From Turbatrix aceti (taxonomy: Eukaryota > Nematoda > Chromadorea > Rhabditida > Panagrolaimidae): a stretch of DNA of 64,000 nt. The stretch covers positions 5,087,725 through 5,151,724 of the forward strand of contig OZ017769.1 of assembly GCA_963969345.1 (NCBI GenBank). The letters are read 5' to 3'. The notes under the pieces were generated by a model that was not told where the DNA came from, did not search any database, and saw nothing but the letters and a program-made list of their open reading frames with translations. The position numbers and the translations under genes were made by a program. Numbering within the stretch: the first letter of the stretch is position 1; each line of letters opens with the position of its first letter. Positions 42,301-53,007 of this stretch are shown here, in pieces.

Positions 42301-45144
42301 TGACGAAGAAGACGAGGAAGAAGGAGAAGAGGAGAGCGAAAAAGAAGACGAAGACATGGAAAGCGACGAAGAAAAATCACCGGAGCCCAAGGAGCCGTCC
42401 CACGAACAACCGACAACTTCCGCGGTCAAGGTGGAAGACGATCAGCAAGTTGTCCAGACGCCGTCTATTTCTTTGTCTCGCTCATCGCGTTCGCATTCTT
42501 CGATATCAGCATCGCGTTCGCGGTCTCGATCTCGGTCACGGTCACGGTCACCTTCGCCACCACCGAAACCCCTCGTCAAAGAACCCCCGCCTAAGAGGCG
42601 CATCGCGAGACCGACGAGGTATTCCGAAGAGCCACCTGCACAATTACCTGTCCGCAAGCCGGGTCCAGGTCGACGCCGGAAGACCGAGCAAGTCACCTCC
42701 GAATCTTCGACCGCGGAATCCACTTCTGCAGCTGCTTCTTCCTCTTCTGTGTCCACCCTGGTTGCCCCTCCACCAGCTCCATCAAAGCCCCCAGCGTCAG
42801 CCAAGGATCGAAGCATGTCCCCAACCGAGGTGCGCAGGCGCATCAACAAATTCAACGAAATCCAGACGCTCAAACTGCTCCGACAAGAGACCAGACGCAA
42901 TATCAACACCGGGCTCTCGGACACCGATCACGACTACGACGACGAAGAGGTCGTCCGCAACGGACCCTCTCACCTGGCCGGCAACGACGAAGACTGCAAA
43001 TGGTGGGCCAAGAAGCTCAAACTCCTGCCGCCGGCGAAGAGGAAGCGGACCGCGGCTCTCGAAGCGGCCGCCGAACAGCTGAGGGCCGCGTCGCATCCCC
43101 CGCTTCCGCGCGGGGCAAAGGCGGGCACACCAGCCCGACGGGGGCGACCCCCGTTGAACAGGCCCCGGGCACCGTCCAAGGCTAAGGATCTCTCGTCGGA
43201 TGATGACCTGGAAATTCCTCGGGGGCGGAATTCTTCTTCTTCTGACGAAGAACTGGAAATACCCCGTGGACGGAATTCTTCTTCGTCCGACGATTCGGAT
43301 TCGAGTTCGTCGTCTTCCGGCAGCTCAACCAGCAGCAGCGATCGACCCACAAGATCCCGAAGAACGCCTCCACCGGTCGTGCGCCACAGCACCGGCGTGC
43401 CAATCAAGCCTGCGGGCTCGGGGCCTATGTTACCCGTTCCTGCGGGCACTTTGGTGAGTCTCAAGCGTTCTGAGCCGCCGAAGGTTCCTGAGCCACCTCC
43501 TCCTCCGCCGCCACCAGTGGAGCCTGAAGCTTCTGTTGGGGATGAAAAAGACGAGCCGAAGGAAGCAGCTGAAGAAAATGAAGCCACGTCGTCCGGCGCA
43601 ACTGCCACGGACACGGCTGTTGCCCCCGCTCCTGGTGTCGAGGAAAGCGAAGCATCTTCGCGCGGGCGTTCTTCTTCAAAGATTTCTGAATTCAGCCACC
43701 CAGAATCCAGTGTGGAGCGTCAGACTGAGCATGAATCGGATAAGGAATCGAAACGGGATTCTGATTCCAGCGCGAAGCCCGAACGAGAATCTGAATCCGA
43801 GCCCATGGATACCGACACTACTGTCCACGCCGAAGCCGAAGCCGAGGGAGAAAAAGAAGAAAAACAGGAAGAATCATCCACGGAAAAGGAAGAAACCCCG
43901 GATTCCGAAATGCCACCCGACGCGAAAACGGAGGAAGAGGAGCCTACCGCTCCACTGGAGTCAATGGAAACCGATGAACCACCTGTTTCGAAGTCTCCAA
44001 AGGAACCCACTCCTGAGCAACCATCGCTGCAGACAGTTGCGGCAGAACAACCCCAGCGCGAACCGACAAAAGCTGGCAAACGCGTGTACTGGATCTCCCC
44101 TGCCTGGGCCCATGTCAGTGGATTGGAGTGCGCTCGTCGCAGCGTTGTTCTGCCAAACACGCAGACACCCGACGTTCTCTATCGACTAGGCTCGAAGGTG
44201 GACGTCGTCAAGGTTTGTTCAATTTTTTTACCAAGGATTTTTTATTCGCGAACGAACACGAACAGATTTTTATGAAATGGGCGAAATTGTGCTCTTCCGA
44301 GTAGAAAAATGAAAAATGGGGTGACCATGTTTTTTTTGTTTGGGATAAAAATTTGATAAATGTAATTTGCCATTTTTTGTCAAATAACAATGATTTTGGT
44401 ATCGTTTCTGTAACTTTACCAATTTTTTTTTGTTTTCTTTGTTCAACTTTGTACGCGAACGAACACGAACAAAAATGTTTAAAAAAATCTGTTCGCGAAC
44501 AAAAACGAACAAAAATATTTTAAAAAATCTGTACGCGAACGAACACAAACAGAAAAAAATTCTATTTTTTTACGAATGAAAACATTCGCCTAAACCTGCT
44601 CTTTTCTTTTTTTTCTGGCGCGCATGATTTCAACTGAGTTTTTCAGATGCGGCAACAAGGACAACGAAAAAAGCTGCTCTTCGACAAATGGCTCATCCGA
44701 CGCCAGAGCGTGTACAGCGAGAAAGAAGCGAAACGCCGCGAGCGACGACGGCAAAAAGAAGCCGAAACCGCGGCTGCCCTCATCAACCGTCGTCGGAGTC
44801 GTCGTCTCACCGTGGACGGTCCCGTTTCGACGACCGGCGGCGTCGGTATCCAGCTCCAGTCAGGGGAGCGCTTCCGCAACACGTCGGACAGCAGCGATTC
44901 CAACAGCGAGGCGGCCGACTTCGCTTTGGTCCACCTCCACTCGGCTCGCGAGGAGAACCGCCGCATCGTCCAGCGACGAAGGCAGCGAGAAGCCGAGCAC
45001 GCCGCCGCCGCCGAAGAGGAGGAAGAAGAGGAGCAGGACGCCGGCTCGGAGAACACCGCGCCCCCCAACCCCAACACCAACATCAACGTCAACGCCAACG
45101 CCAGCAACCACAGCAGCCTGGCGCCTCAAGATGCATCTGTTTAA
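36398..45144 (+). CDS. SIN3: SIN3 family transcriptional co-repressor, very long
   Basis: Scaffold of the SIN3/HDAC complex, which brings histone deacetylases to DNA-bound repressors. Exons 36398-37782, 37949-39280, 39557-40456, 40817-41171, 41228-44212 and 44647-45144 join in phase to 2484 residues; animal SIN3 proteins are commonly 1300-1800. Residues 1-430 are a Pro/Ser/Thr-rich region. PAH1 crosses the first exon join (ITYLEEVKRRFDSGTYSLFL). PAH2 is near 555-630 (YQEFLKIIENCDRN) and a PAH3-like unit near 660-745. The HDAC-interaction domain follows (YRALPKLYRNPRCSGR, LNDKWALYPSW, FEIDILLHVNAEAV). The Sin3 C-terminal domain lies in exons 4-5 (FPVKNIDRYF, YFNMTYRILGQRNIY). Exon 5 then adds about 900 residues, acidic, then Ser/Arg-rich, with a duplicated EIPRGRNSSSSD unit. 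The final exon is Arg/Lys-rich. The start at 36398 is the first ATG after an acceptor-like site. Confidence 0.93.
39300..39556. repeat. AT-rich quasi-tandem repeat in SIN3 intron 2
   Basis: Repeated ATACCGTATTT and AAAAATTTTTTAATACCG segments fill the intron and can pair with one another. It is non-coding. Confidence 0.6.
40650..40806. repeat. Three-unit tandem array in SIN3 intron 3
   Basis: Three units built as GGTTCT(C/T)GCAACGAAAAAT, (T/C)(C/T)AA(C/A)CGTTAC, TTTC/TTTAC and TTTGTATACGGTATC (the last part missing from the middle unit), with spacings of about 57 and 48 bases. The array lies immediately before exon 4. Confidence 0.8.
44215..44580. repeat. Repeat family A, copy 3 (SIN3 intron 5)
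   Basis: The core TTTGATAAATGTAATTTGCC and ATTTTTTGTCAAATAACAATG, flanked by several CGCGAACGAACACGAAC strings, matches the copies at 1-430 and 52320-52680. Confidence 0.8.
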
Positions 45145-45824
45145 TTGATCTCTATTTTGTAACCATTCATCATCCCTCACCTTTGCACGCAGATACCAAA
45201 TTCACATTGTTTGTCAATACCGAAATCATGTTTTTTTTATGACCTCAAAAAAAAAATGTTCATGCTTTTTTCTTGATTCGGCGAGCTCTGGAACTGCAAA
45301 AAACTGGCCTAAAAAATAAGCGCAAATTAAAAAATCCGCGAATGACATTTTTAAAATTAATTTGGACATAAAAAATTTATTTAAAATTCATTTTTTGAAA
45401 TTAAAATTTATTGGAGTTATTTTTTTTAATTTTTACCGGATACCGAACAAATTTCATAATTTTTTTTAGAAAAAGTGAAAATGTTCAAATTTTGTAGAAA
45501 TTCACTATAAAAAATTGAATTTGTATAAAATTTTATTGTACAAAAAAATAAAAAAAATTTATTTTGTTTTAAAATTTTTTTATTATAAAAAAAATGCATA
45601 AAAGCATCTGCAAAACTTTTTTTTTAAATCCGGCCGGAAAAAATTCTACAATTTTTTTTCAAATATTTATTTTTTTTCCGGTCGAATTTTCAAATACTTA
45701 CAAAATACTTATTAAAAAAAATTTTAATTTTTTTGTCCGAATTTTTTGCTTTCAAGTGAAATTAGAGTTTATCTACTCCCAAAAATCAACAAAAACAAAA
45801 CAAAACAAAAATTGACACTCCAGA
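45145..45824. other. AT-rich convergent intergenic region SIN3 / UTP21
   Basis: 680 bp holding the 3' ends of two convergent genes. From about 45300 it is very AT-rich, with a GGCCGGAAAAAATTC string that recurs near 48370 and 51440. I read the strings as a second repeat family, B. There is no coding potential. Confidence 0.5.
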
Positions 45825-48800
45825 TCAACAAAGCTGAATAACGGCGGTCTTGAGCCACTGGAGCGTCGTGAGGTTCTCGCCGATGTTGAGCTGCAATTCC
45901 ACCAGGTCGGGCTCTTCGAAGGCCTCCTTCAGCTCCTTGAGTTCCCGTGATACCTCTTTTGACATGGCCTCGTCGTCTTCCTCTACGTTCCAGAGCTGGG
46001 CGCGTTGGACCCGGAAGAAGGCATTGAGATAACTCTGCGCGAGATCGAGATCCCGTCTGCTCTTGACGACTTCCTTCATCATCCTGAGAAAAGGCGCCAC
46101 AGCCCCGGAGGACAGCGATCTGATCTGGAAGTCGACCGCGGTCAACGACATTGATTTTAGCTTGTTGAAAGATTCCAGAAGACTTTTTGGATCCTTTTGT
46201 CTGAAAAAATGTCATTATCCCAAAAAAAATTAAAAAAAAACAACTTACGATTTCAACTCGACCGAAAACGGAGTTTCGAGTTCGAGCAGTTTTCTCTTGG
46301 CCGCCACGGTTTTTTCCCGGTCTCCGCCGGCGTCTTCGACGACGAATTCGACGCCTTCGAGCGATTCTGTGGTCGGCAGGAAGAACGGAGCGTGCTTCGG
46401 CTTCTTCGGTGGCTCGATGGGCTTGTTCCTGGACCGGATGGCGTCGATATCCGCCAGATTGACCCACCTGGCAGGCGGGAGGTCTGACACCTTGTAGAGT
46501 TCGCTGTCGTCTGCGGCGTAATCGTCGAGTTCCATTTTTTCGAGTTCATAGATGACATTTTCGTTTTCTTCGTCCGATAAGCCTTCCTCATCCTCAAACG
46601 CGTTGATTTCGACGTCCTCGCCGTCAGTTTGCTCGTTGTCGTCCGCGCGGGGTTTGTCAAACGTCGTAACACCCGGCAGGTAGAGTTCATGGATGGGCAG
46701 ATTAGCCTTTTCATGGGACGGATGGGTGAGGGCGTCTTCCGCGGCAAAGAGCGCGTTGTTCGCCCACACGTAAATCGCCCGTTCACCTGCATGGGCTGTT
46801 GTCAAAAACTGACCTGCGCCGTTGAATGCCATCGCGATGCAGGGCTTCGGAAAACGAATATCCTCGATTTGGAAGCCGGACATGACGTCCCAGATCTTCA
46901 GTCGTCCATTTGAGTCCGCAGATAACAGCCACTTGCCGTCTCGGCTGAATTCGAGTGCCGTGACCTCGCAGCCTTCGTGCGCGACCGGCCATTTGCGAGC
47001 AACGCGGCCAAAGACGCACTCGATCAGCCCCAGACCCCCGTTGGTCAGTCCAACGGCCAGGAGACTGTTGAAGCGATTCAGCTTGATCCGGGTGATGCTG
47101 CCGGGCACACGACACTGCTTTTCGGCCTTTGGTGGTTTCAGCTGCCAGAACCGGACCACGCCATCGCTGGCGGCGGTTATGAGTTGCTGTACGGCGAGGT
47201 CGCTGGTGACCCCGGTCACAGGGGCCGTGTGAGCCCGTTTGTCGTCTGCGGCCAGGGATGCGGGGTCGACGCCCGGTTCTACGAAGGCAAAGGTCGCCCG
47301 GAATTGACCGCTTTGCACGTTGAACTGGTCGACGTGGCCCGACGACGATCCGACGAACGCGTAGTTTCCGCAGGCCGAGAGCGACACCGAAGTGGCGTAG
47401 TGCATCGTGTACTCCGGATTGACGGCGAAACGGGGATGGTAGAGCTAAAAAGACAATTTGTGCTCCCTCTTTGACATTTTTAGCAGCGTTGTACCCCAAC
47501 ATTTCGCGTTAGAGTATCCAAAAACCCAAAAAAAAGTATGTGAAAGAAAAAAAAATTCCCAAAACATATAAAATCATATTTTCGTTTCAGGAGCCATTCA
47601 ATCAACTTTTTGGTATTTTTAGGCCACAAATTTTGGGTTTTTGATCGGGTATTCGACGGCCCAGAATTTTAGGTCCAAAAAACTCACCAGTTTCTCCCCC
47701 TTCGTCTTCCGACGAGTAGACCACAGCGAAACGATCGGTGATTTGTCATGCCGACAAACGACGTTCTCCCAGACAGCTTCGCGCGTCAGACCGACGTCGA
47801 TCTCGACAATGGGCTCCAGTGGAACGTCGACGAACCGATCCTTGCTCACTTCGGATCTGCAAAAACCCCATAACTCCAGCCAACATCCCACAATAAAAAA
47901 ACATACTTTTTGACTTCTCGAGCAAGTCCCAGATTGACCATAACATCATCCCGGATGATGTTAAAGCTGCGCACGTGCCGATCCAGAGAGGTGGTGACGA
48001 GAGAGTTCTCGCCGCAGAACTGGATGCAGAGTGCCGGAGCGCTGTGGCCGCAGAGTTCGGTGTTGCGCTGGGGCAGCGAGGCCTCGTCCTCGACGAGCCA
48101 TCTGATCATGCGGTTGTCTTCGCCGGTGGAAATCAGGTAAGGCATGCCACGGACAAAGTGCAGTGCCGTCACGGGCAGCGAGTGGACATTGGGCAGCTGG
48201 CCGATGAGCATCTGCGTTTCCAGGTTCCAGAGAGCTATTGTGCCGTCAACCGCCGCAGTCGCCATGATCTCGATGCCATCGGTTCTGAAAAAATACAAAA
48301 AATTATATTTTTAGCAATTCTTTTAAAAATAAAAAAAAATTTAGCTGCAAAATTTTTTATTTTAGACCGGAAAAAAATTCAAAAACCAGTTTTGTTTTTC
48401 AAACAAAATATAATTTTCAAACGTTTTTGGGTAAAAATTGATCATTATTTGAACAAAAATTTGTTCAGAATTCGGTAAATTTTTTTTTTAAATTATTTGT
48501 TAGCCCTGCTTACGCATGTCTCTCTCTTTATCTAAATTACCATAATCGGCAAGTATATATATATCGCGTGATAGACAAAATAAAATAGCTCATTCTCACG
48601 CGGCGTGCTGACTTGCATCGCGCTCACAGCAAAGTGGTGACGAGAGTGGGATTCAGACCCGAATGCACGAGCTCAACGGAGGCGATTCGTTCACCAAACT
48701 CGACCTCCAAAGGCCTCGTCGCATCGTCAAAGACATAGTCCGCTTCAATCCCCCAGACGCTTCGACATATCAGATCGAAGTCCTACCGCAAGGGAAGGAC

Positions 48801-50389
48801 TGGAGCGACCACGTCGTCCGCCCCGCCATCGAAGAAGAGCACCGCAAACACTCTTTCCCGTACCGGTGTGTCATGTCGGGAATTATCGTGCCCTTCGGCG
48901 GCCCGCCGCCTCCTCCACCGCCCCAGGGGCCAGCTGATCCTTACCGCCGCTATTTCGGATGCTCGTCGGACACGTAGTCGTCTTCACCATCTGTCGTCAC
49001 CTCATGGACCTACGTGACTCCCAGCTAACACCCAACTTGACCCAACTTTTTCAAGGTTATGATTTGCATAACCTTGATTAAGTATATAAGGGCCATCCAT
49101 GGCCACCCAATAAAGTAACCCCTCCTTGACTCGCTTCGGTTGACTCCCTTGACTGTACCCACGGTGTACAGCAGTGGTGACGAGAGTGGGATTCCGCTAC
49201 CAGTCTGCATGAGAAGCTGGACCGACCGTCTGGAAAACGAGATCAAGGCTGTGCGCGCGCGCGATGCATCAGACCGCTCCTCCGATTGCCTCAGAAGTCC
49301 CGACTCCTTCCGAAGTTACTACGGTTCCGGACTCTTCGATGATTATCTCAGAGCCTCAGGGAGATGCTGGGAAGTGATCCGAGATTTGCATGGCTTCGGC
49401 CTTTCCGCTATATAAGACTATGTCCGAATGAATAAATGACTTTTGGCTCCTCTCACTCTTGTCGTTTCCTCGCGCACTCATTCTCTCATCACTTGTACTT
49501 AGAGTACGAGTTACAGCACCGACTTTAAAAGTTAGGCCGGCCTAATTTATAAATATTATAGACCCACCTGAAAGAAATGGCCGCAACGGCAAAATCGTGT
49601 TTGAATCCATGAAGCACTTCATCCGTCTTCAAATTGCGAAGCTGGATACGACCGTTTTCATGTCCCACAGCGACGACGTCCACCGCAGTCGATTGCTCGA
49701 TCACCGTGATGGGAGAATCAAAAATGGCCTTCCGCTCGAATTTGAAGATAATTTTGCCAGTTTTGATGTTGATTAGGAGCATTTCGCCATTCTCACCGCC
49801 GATTAGCACCTAAAAATGCAAAAATTGCTTTACGAAGCGTAAATCACAGAGAAACCAACCTTATTGATGTAAGTGGCAGGATGAACGAGACAACTCGCGT
49901 TGAAGTCATCTGGCAAGGGGATCTCGATGACCTCGATGCCTTCCTCGACGTCGATGACTCTGAGCGTGTTCTGCGCGTCGACGATGACCAAAGTATCGAT
50001 GAATGAAAGCATGAATTTGACGGCGCAGTCGACGTCTATCGTTTTGACGAGCTGAAAAATTATTGAAGTCGTTTCTTAGAAAAACCTGGTGAAAAAACCA
50101 AACAAACCGTTTCATTGAACCGAAAAACGGCAACTTTGGTGTCAAACGCGGCAAAGACGAAAACCTTGTCCCTGGCAAGCTTGGTGATCGTCCCCGGCAC
50201 AGGATCTGAGACTTTGTAGCGCCGGAAGGGATTCAGGCGATAGGTAACGATCACATTGCCGACAGCAGCGTTGAGGTCGCCCAGACGCTTGATGCGCGGA
50301 TTTGTATGGAAGACGGGCGGCACATCGGTGCAGACGATGCCCAGCGCCTTGTACGGCGTCAGAAGACTGGAATTACTGCTCTTGGGCAT
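45825..50389 (-). CDS. UTP21: U3 snoRNP protein UTP21 / WDR36
   Basis: WD-repeat protein of the UTP-B subcomplex of the small-subunit processome, acting in 18S rRNA maturation in the nucleolus. Exons 50389-50108, 50051-49860, 49809-49568, 48284-47907, 47856-47688, 47444-46249 and 46200-45825 join in phase to 944 residues; human WDR36 is 951. WD-type units are visible through both propellers: GRIQLRNLKTDEVLHGFKHD, VDGTIALWNLETQMLIGQL, NRMIRWLV, VRFWQLK, GRLKIWDV and AIYVW. The C-terminal Utp21 domain (SLTAVDFQIRSLSSGAVAPF, LNAFFRVQRAQLWN) ends the protein. An acidic stretch lies in exon 6. The 1283-bp intron 48285-49567 holds LTR-like insertions. The start is 164 bp from the divergent DUS2 start. 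Confidence 0.95.
47515..47660. repeat. Repeat related to the GGGTACCCGA MITE (UTP21 intron)
   Basis: The stretch ATTTTCGTTTCAGGAGCCAT, then TTTTGGGTTTTTGATCGGGTATTCG, closely parallels the PDP1 intron copy near 61945-62030. It is part of the intron between the exons at 47856-47688 and 47444-46249. Confidence 0.5.
48540..49175 (+). mobile_element. LTR-like retroelement units with primer binding sites
   Basis: Two identical 19-base sites, TGGTGACGAGAGTGGGATT, occur at 48635-48653 and 49175-49193. They start with TGG (complement of a tRNA CCA end) and run into a T-arm-like complement, as LTR-retrotransposon primer binding sites do. Each follows an LTR-like stretch with TATA-type and AATAAA signals (TATATATATATCG with AATAAAATAG; AGTATATAAGG with CAATAAAGT). 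The 104-residue ORF between them (48663-48977) begins with NGGDSFTKLDL, resembling a reverse transcriptase motif of Ty3/gypsy elements, then loses similarity. No complete gag or pol is present. Confidence 0.65.
48635..48653 (+). other. tRNA-type primer binding site 1
   Basis: TGGTGACGAGAGTGGGATT; its complement would be the 3' end of a tRNA (CCA, discriminator A, acceptor strand, CCCAC of the T stem). The tRNA identity is uncertain; leucine or serine types have a similar layout. Confidence 0.7.
49175..49193 (+). other. tRNA-type primer binding site 2
   Basis: Identical 19 bases to the site at 48635, 540 bp downstream. Sequence on both sides differs, so the site is conserved by function or is a shared element border. 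Confidence 0.7.
49175..49530 (+). mobile_element. Third LTR-like unit in UTP21 intron
   Basis: After the second primer binding site, a short internal piece is followed by another LTR-like stretch with GCTATATAAGAC (about 49409) and GAATGAATAAATGAC (about 49427). The units share architecture rather than sequence, so they may be different short (TRIM-like) elements inserted side by side. Confidence 0.5.
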
Positions 50390-50553
50390 CGAAGATTGAC
50401 AACAAAGTACCCGAGGTAATGCAAGTTGTGTCCCAAAAATTTTCTATTGCTCGAATTTTCGTTGCGGGAACCCTTGTTTTGTGAATTGTCTTCTTTCGTT
50501 GGTTTTTCTTTAGGATCCGCAGTGAAAGGCATTTTTTGGATGTATTTCACGCC
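50390..50553. promoter_or_regulatory. Short divergent region UTP21 / DUS2
   Basis: 164 bp between divergent start codons, so probably a shared bidirectional promoter. It contains AATTTTCGTTGCGGGAACCC (about 50453), whose complement carries the CGCAACGAAAATT motif seen in tandem arrays elsewhere. An acceptor-like TTTCTTTAG (ending near 50512) precedes the DUS2 ATG. Confidence 0.5.
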
Positions 50554-52892
50554 ATGTCTGACTTTTATTCGAATAAATTGATTTTTGCGCCTATGGTGAA
50601 GGCGGGACGAACGCCGCTCCGACTGTTGGCCCTGAAGTACGGCGCTGATTTGGTCTACACTGAGGAAATTGTTGATCTCAAGCTTCTGCAGAGCAAACGA
50701 ATCGTCAACGGTTGGTTTTCACGTATTTCACATTTTAAAGTGTTTTTCGGCTTCAGATGTCCTAAAAACCGTCGATTATGTCCTCGAGGATGAAATCGTG
50801 CTCCGGGTGGCCGATGTCGAAAAGTCCAGAGTTGTCCTACAAATCGGCACCAACAACCCTGACAGTGCGGTCGCCGCTCTCTTCAAAACGTTTGTTTTAC
50901 CCAATTTTTGGGTTTTACATTATTCTTGTTTTCAGAAAGGACGACGTCGCGGCTTTTGACGTGAACATGGGATGTCCGAAGCCTTTTTCCATCTCCGGAG
51001 GCATGGGTGCCGCGCTTTTGTCTAAACCCACCGTTGTCAGCGAGGTACGTACATAACTTTGTGGCACCAAAAAAATTATTTGTTTTGAAAACACATTTTA
51101 GATCATGAAATCCCTGGTTAAGGTATCTCCGATTCCTGTTTCCTGTAAAATGCGACTTCTTGATACTGTGAGACAGTTTTTACGTTTAGAATCGTGCTAA
51201 ATAGCTTAAAAACCGATATTTCAGACGGAAGGCACCCTGGAATTCGTCAGAATGCTCGAATCTACGGGCGTGAAAGCCATCGGCGTTCACGGGAGGCGAA
51301 AAGACGAGAAACCAGGTGACGAAAATCGGATTTCCGAAATCAAGGCCATCGTCGAAGTTTCGAGTGTGCCCATCATCGCCAGGTGAGTTGGGTTACCAAC
51401 CAAGGCACAAAATCCGGTCGACATACAGAATTTTATGCCGGCCGAAAAAAATTCGAAGGCATTTTTTTTTTTTCAAAAAATTCAATTTTTCAAATTTTTT
51501 TTTTGTGTTTGTTATGTAAAAAAATTCAACTTTTTATTGCGTAAATAATTATTTTACATTTTTACAAAAATTTTAATTGTTTAGAACAAGAATTTTTTTC
51601 AAATTTAGCAAAAAAACTGATCGAAGAACTTTTGTTTCAAAATTTAGGCCGACTTCATTTTTCACGCCTTTCCCCCAAATCTCGTCCCCAATTGTTCATT
51701 TTTCAGCGGTAATTCCTACGTGATCAAAGAACACGTCGACATCGAAGCGTTCCGCGCTTCGACATCGGCGAGCAGCGTCATGGTGGCCCGCAAGGCCCTG
51801 CTCAACCCGTCCATCCTCCGCGCCGAGGGCCCTCTCTCCTGGGAAGAGGAAATCAAGGACTTCCTGCATCTCGCCTGCGAGTTCGACGAGTCCTACACGC
51901 AGGCCAAATACGTTGTTCAGCGGATTCTCGGTCCCCAGCAGGAGTTCGATCCCCGGGGCAAAGCGACCGTCGCCGCTGCCAGCGTCCTCGAAATCTGCCG
52001 CGCCTTTGGCATGGAGGACGTCTATCAGAAATGGAGCGACTACCGAAAGCGGATGTCGCACAAGAGGAAGGGCGACATCGATGTCGTCGACGGCATTAGC
52101 CTTTCATCGATCAGCTTTTCTCCGTGAGTTGTCTCTTCCGTTTTACGCAAACCCCCTGAACGCTACTGTAATTTTCAGGAAACGATTGAAAGCTCCGGTA
52201 ACACCGAAAAACGTGCTCAACGATTACTGCAAGGAACACAAATTGCCCAATCCCGAATACGAAGTGGTGCGTTTTTTTAAACTTTAAAATTAAAATTACA
52301 CAAAAAATTCTAAATTTACACAAAAAAAATTGAATTTTATTCGAAGAATCGAACGAACGCCGACATTTTTGACCGTGTTCGCGAACGAACACCGAACAAA
52401 TTTTTTATCAATTGTGTGAAATTTTATTTACCCAAATAGAAAATGTATTCCAACATTTTTTATGGCTAAATTTGATAAATGTTTTTTTTTTGCCATTTTC
52501 TTGTCGAATAACATCAATTTTGACACTGTTACCCCAATTTTTGTTCGTTTTATCTGTTCGTTTAATTTTAACTGTTTACAAACGAACGCGAACAAAAGTT
52601 GAAAAAAAATCTGTTTGCGAGCGAACAAGAAAAATCAAATTTGTTCGTAAACGAACGTGAATGTTCGTTCGCCCAACCCTGGTGACTACCGTATGCCCGA
52701 TCAACCGTAACCCCCTTTCAGACAAAGCGAAAGTCGGACAACAGGTACACGGCTGTCGCCAACATCGATGGCAAGCGCTTCGGAGGCACCACCTCGCAAC
52801 CGAATATGAAGATGGCGGAGCAGGTCGCCGCGCTCATTGCCCTCATCGGCCTCGGCGTCAGGACACGACTTCCCGGGGAGTGGGACGATTGA
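50554..52892 (+). CDS. DUS2: tRNA-dihydrouridine(20) synthase DUS2
   Basis: Flavin enzyme that reduces uridine 20 in the tRNA D-loop using NAD(P)H. Exons 50554-50710, 50757-50889, 50936-51044, 51102-51167, 51225-51382, 51707-52123, 52179-52266 and 52722-52892 join in phase to 432 residues. The TIM-barrel start NKLIFAPMVKAGRTPLRLL, the glutamate-rich DLVYTEEIVDLK, the catalytic-cysteine motif DVNMGCPKPFSISGGMGAAL, the VSCKMRLLD strand, the HGRRKDE loop and SSVMVARKALLNPSI are all present in order. After a charged linker, the C-terminal exons encode a double-stranded-RNA-binding domain (TPKNVLNDYCKEHKLPNPEYE, then AEQVAALIAL), the arrangement typical of animal DUS2. The seventh intron holds repeat family A copy 4. 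Confidence 0.95.
51410..51650. repeat. AT-rich repeat family B copy in DUS2 intron
   Basis: Contains GGCCGAAAAAAATTCGAAGG and long A/T runs. Similar GGCCGGAAAAAATTC pieces occur near 45635 and, as GACCGGAAAAAAATTC, near 48365. Confidence 0.4.
52320..52680. repeat. Repeat family A, copy 4 (DUS2 intron 7)
   Basis: The best-preserved match to the window-start copy: TATCAATTGTG, TTTGATAAATG, GCCATTTTCTTG, ATCAATTTTGACACTGTTACC and TTTATCTGTTCG in the same order, bounded by GTTCGCGAACGAACACCGAAC on the left and GTTCGTTCGCCC on the right. Confidence 0.85.
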
Positions 52893-53007
52893 TGGCACAA
52901 ATCCGTGGACATGGTTAAACTGGGCATATTTATTTTATGTCTTGAATCATCTCTGTTACCCGTGAAAGTTGCAAATTGTCGGCCAAGGCACGTGCAATAG
53001 GAGGGGG

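Noticed and set aside
48635..49193. tRNA gene candidates (GTGGGATTC-type T-arm strings)
   Set aside because: Only the complement of a tRNA 3' end is present, with no acceptor partner or anticodon arm; explained better as primer binding sites.
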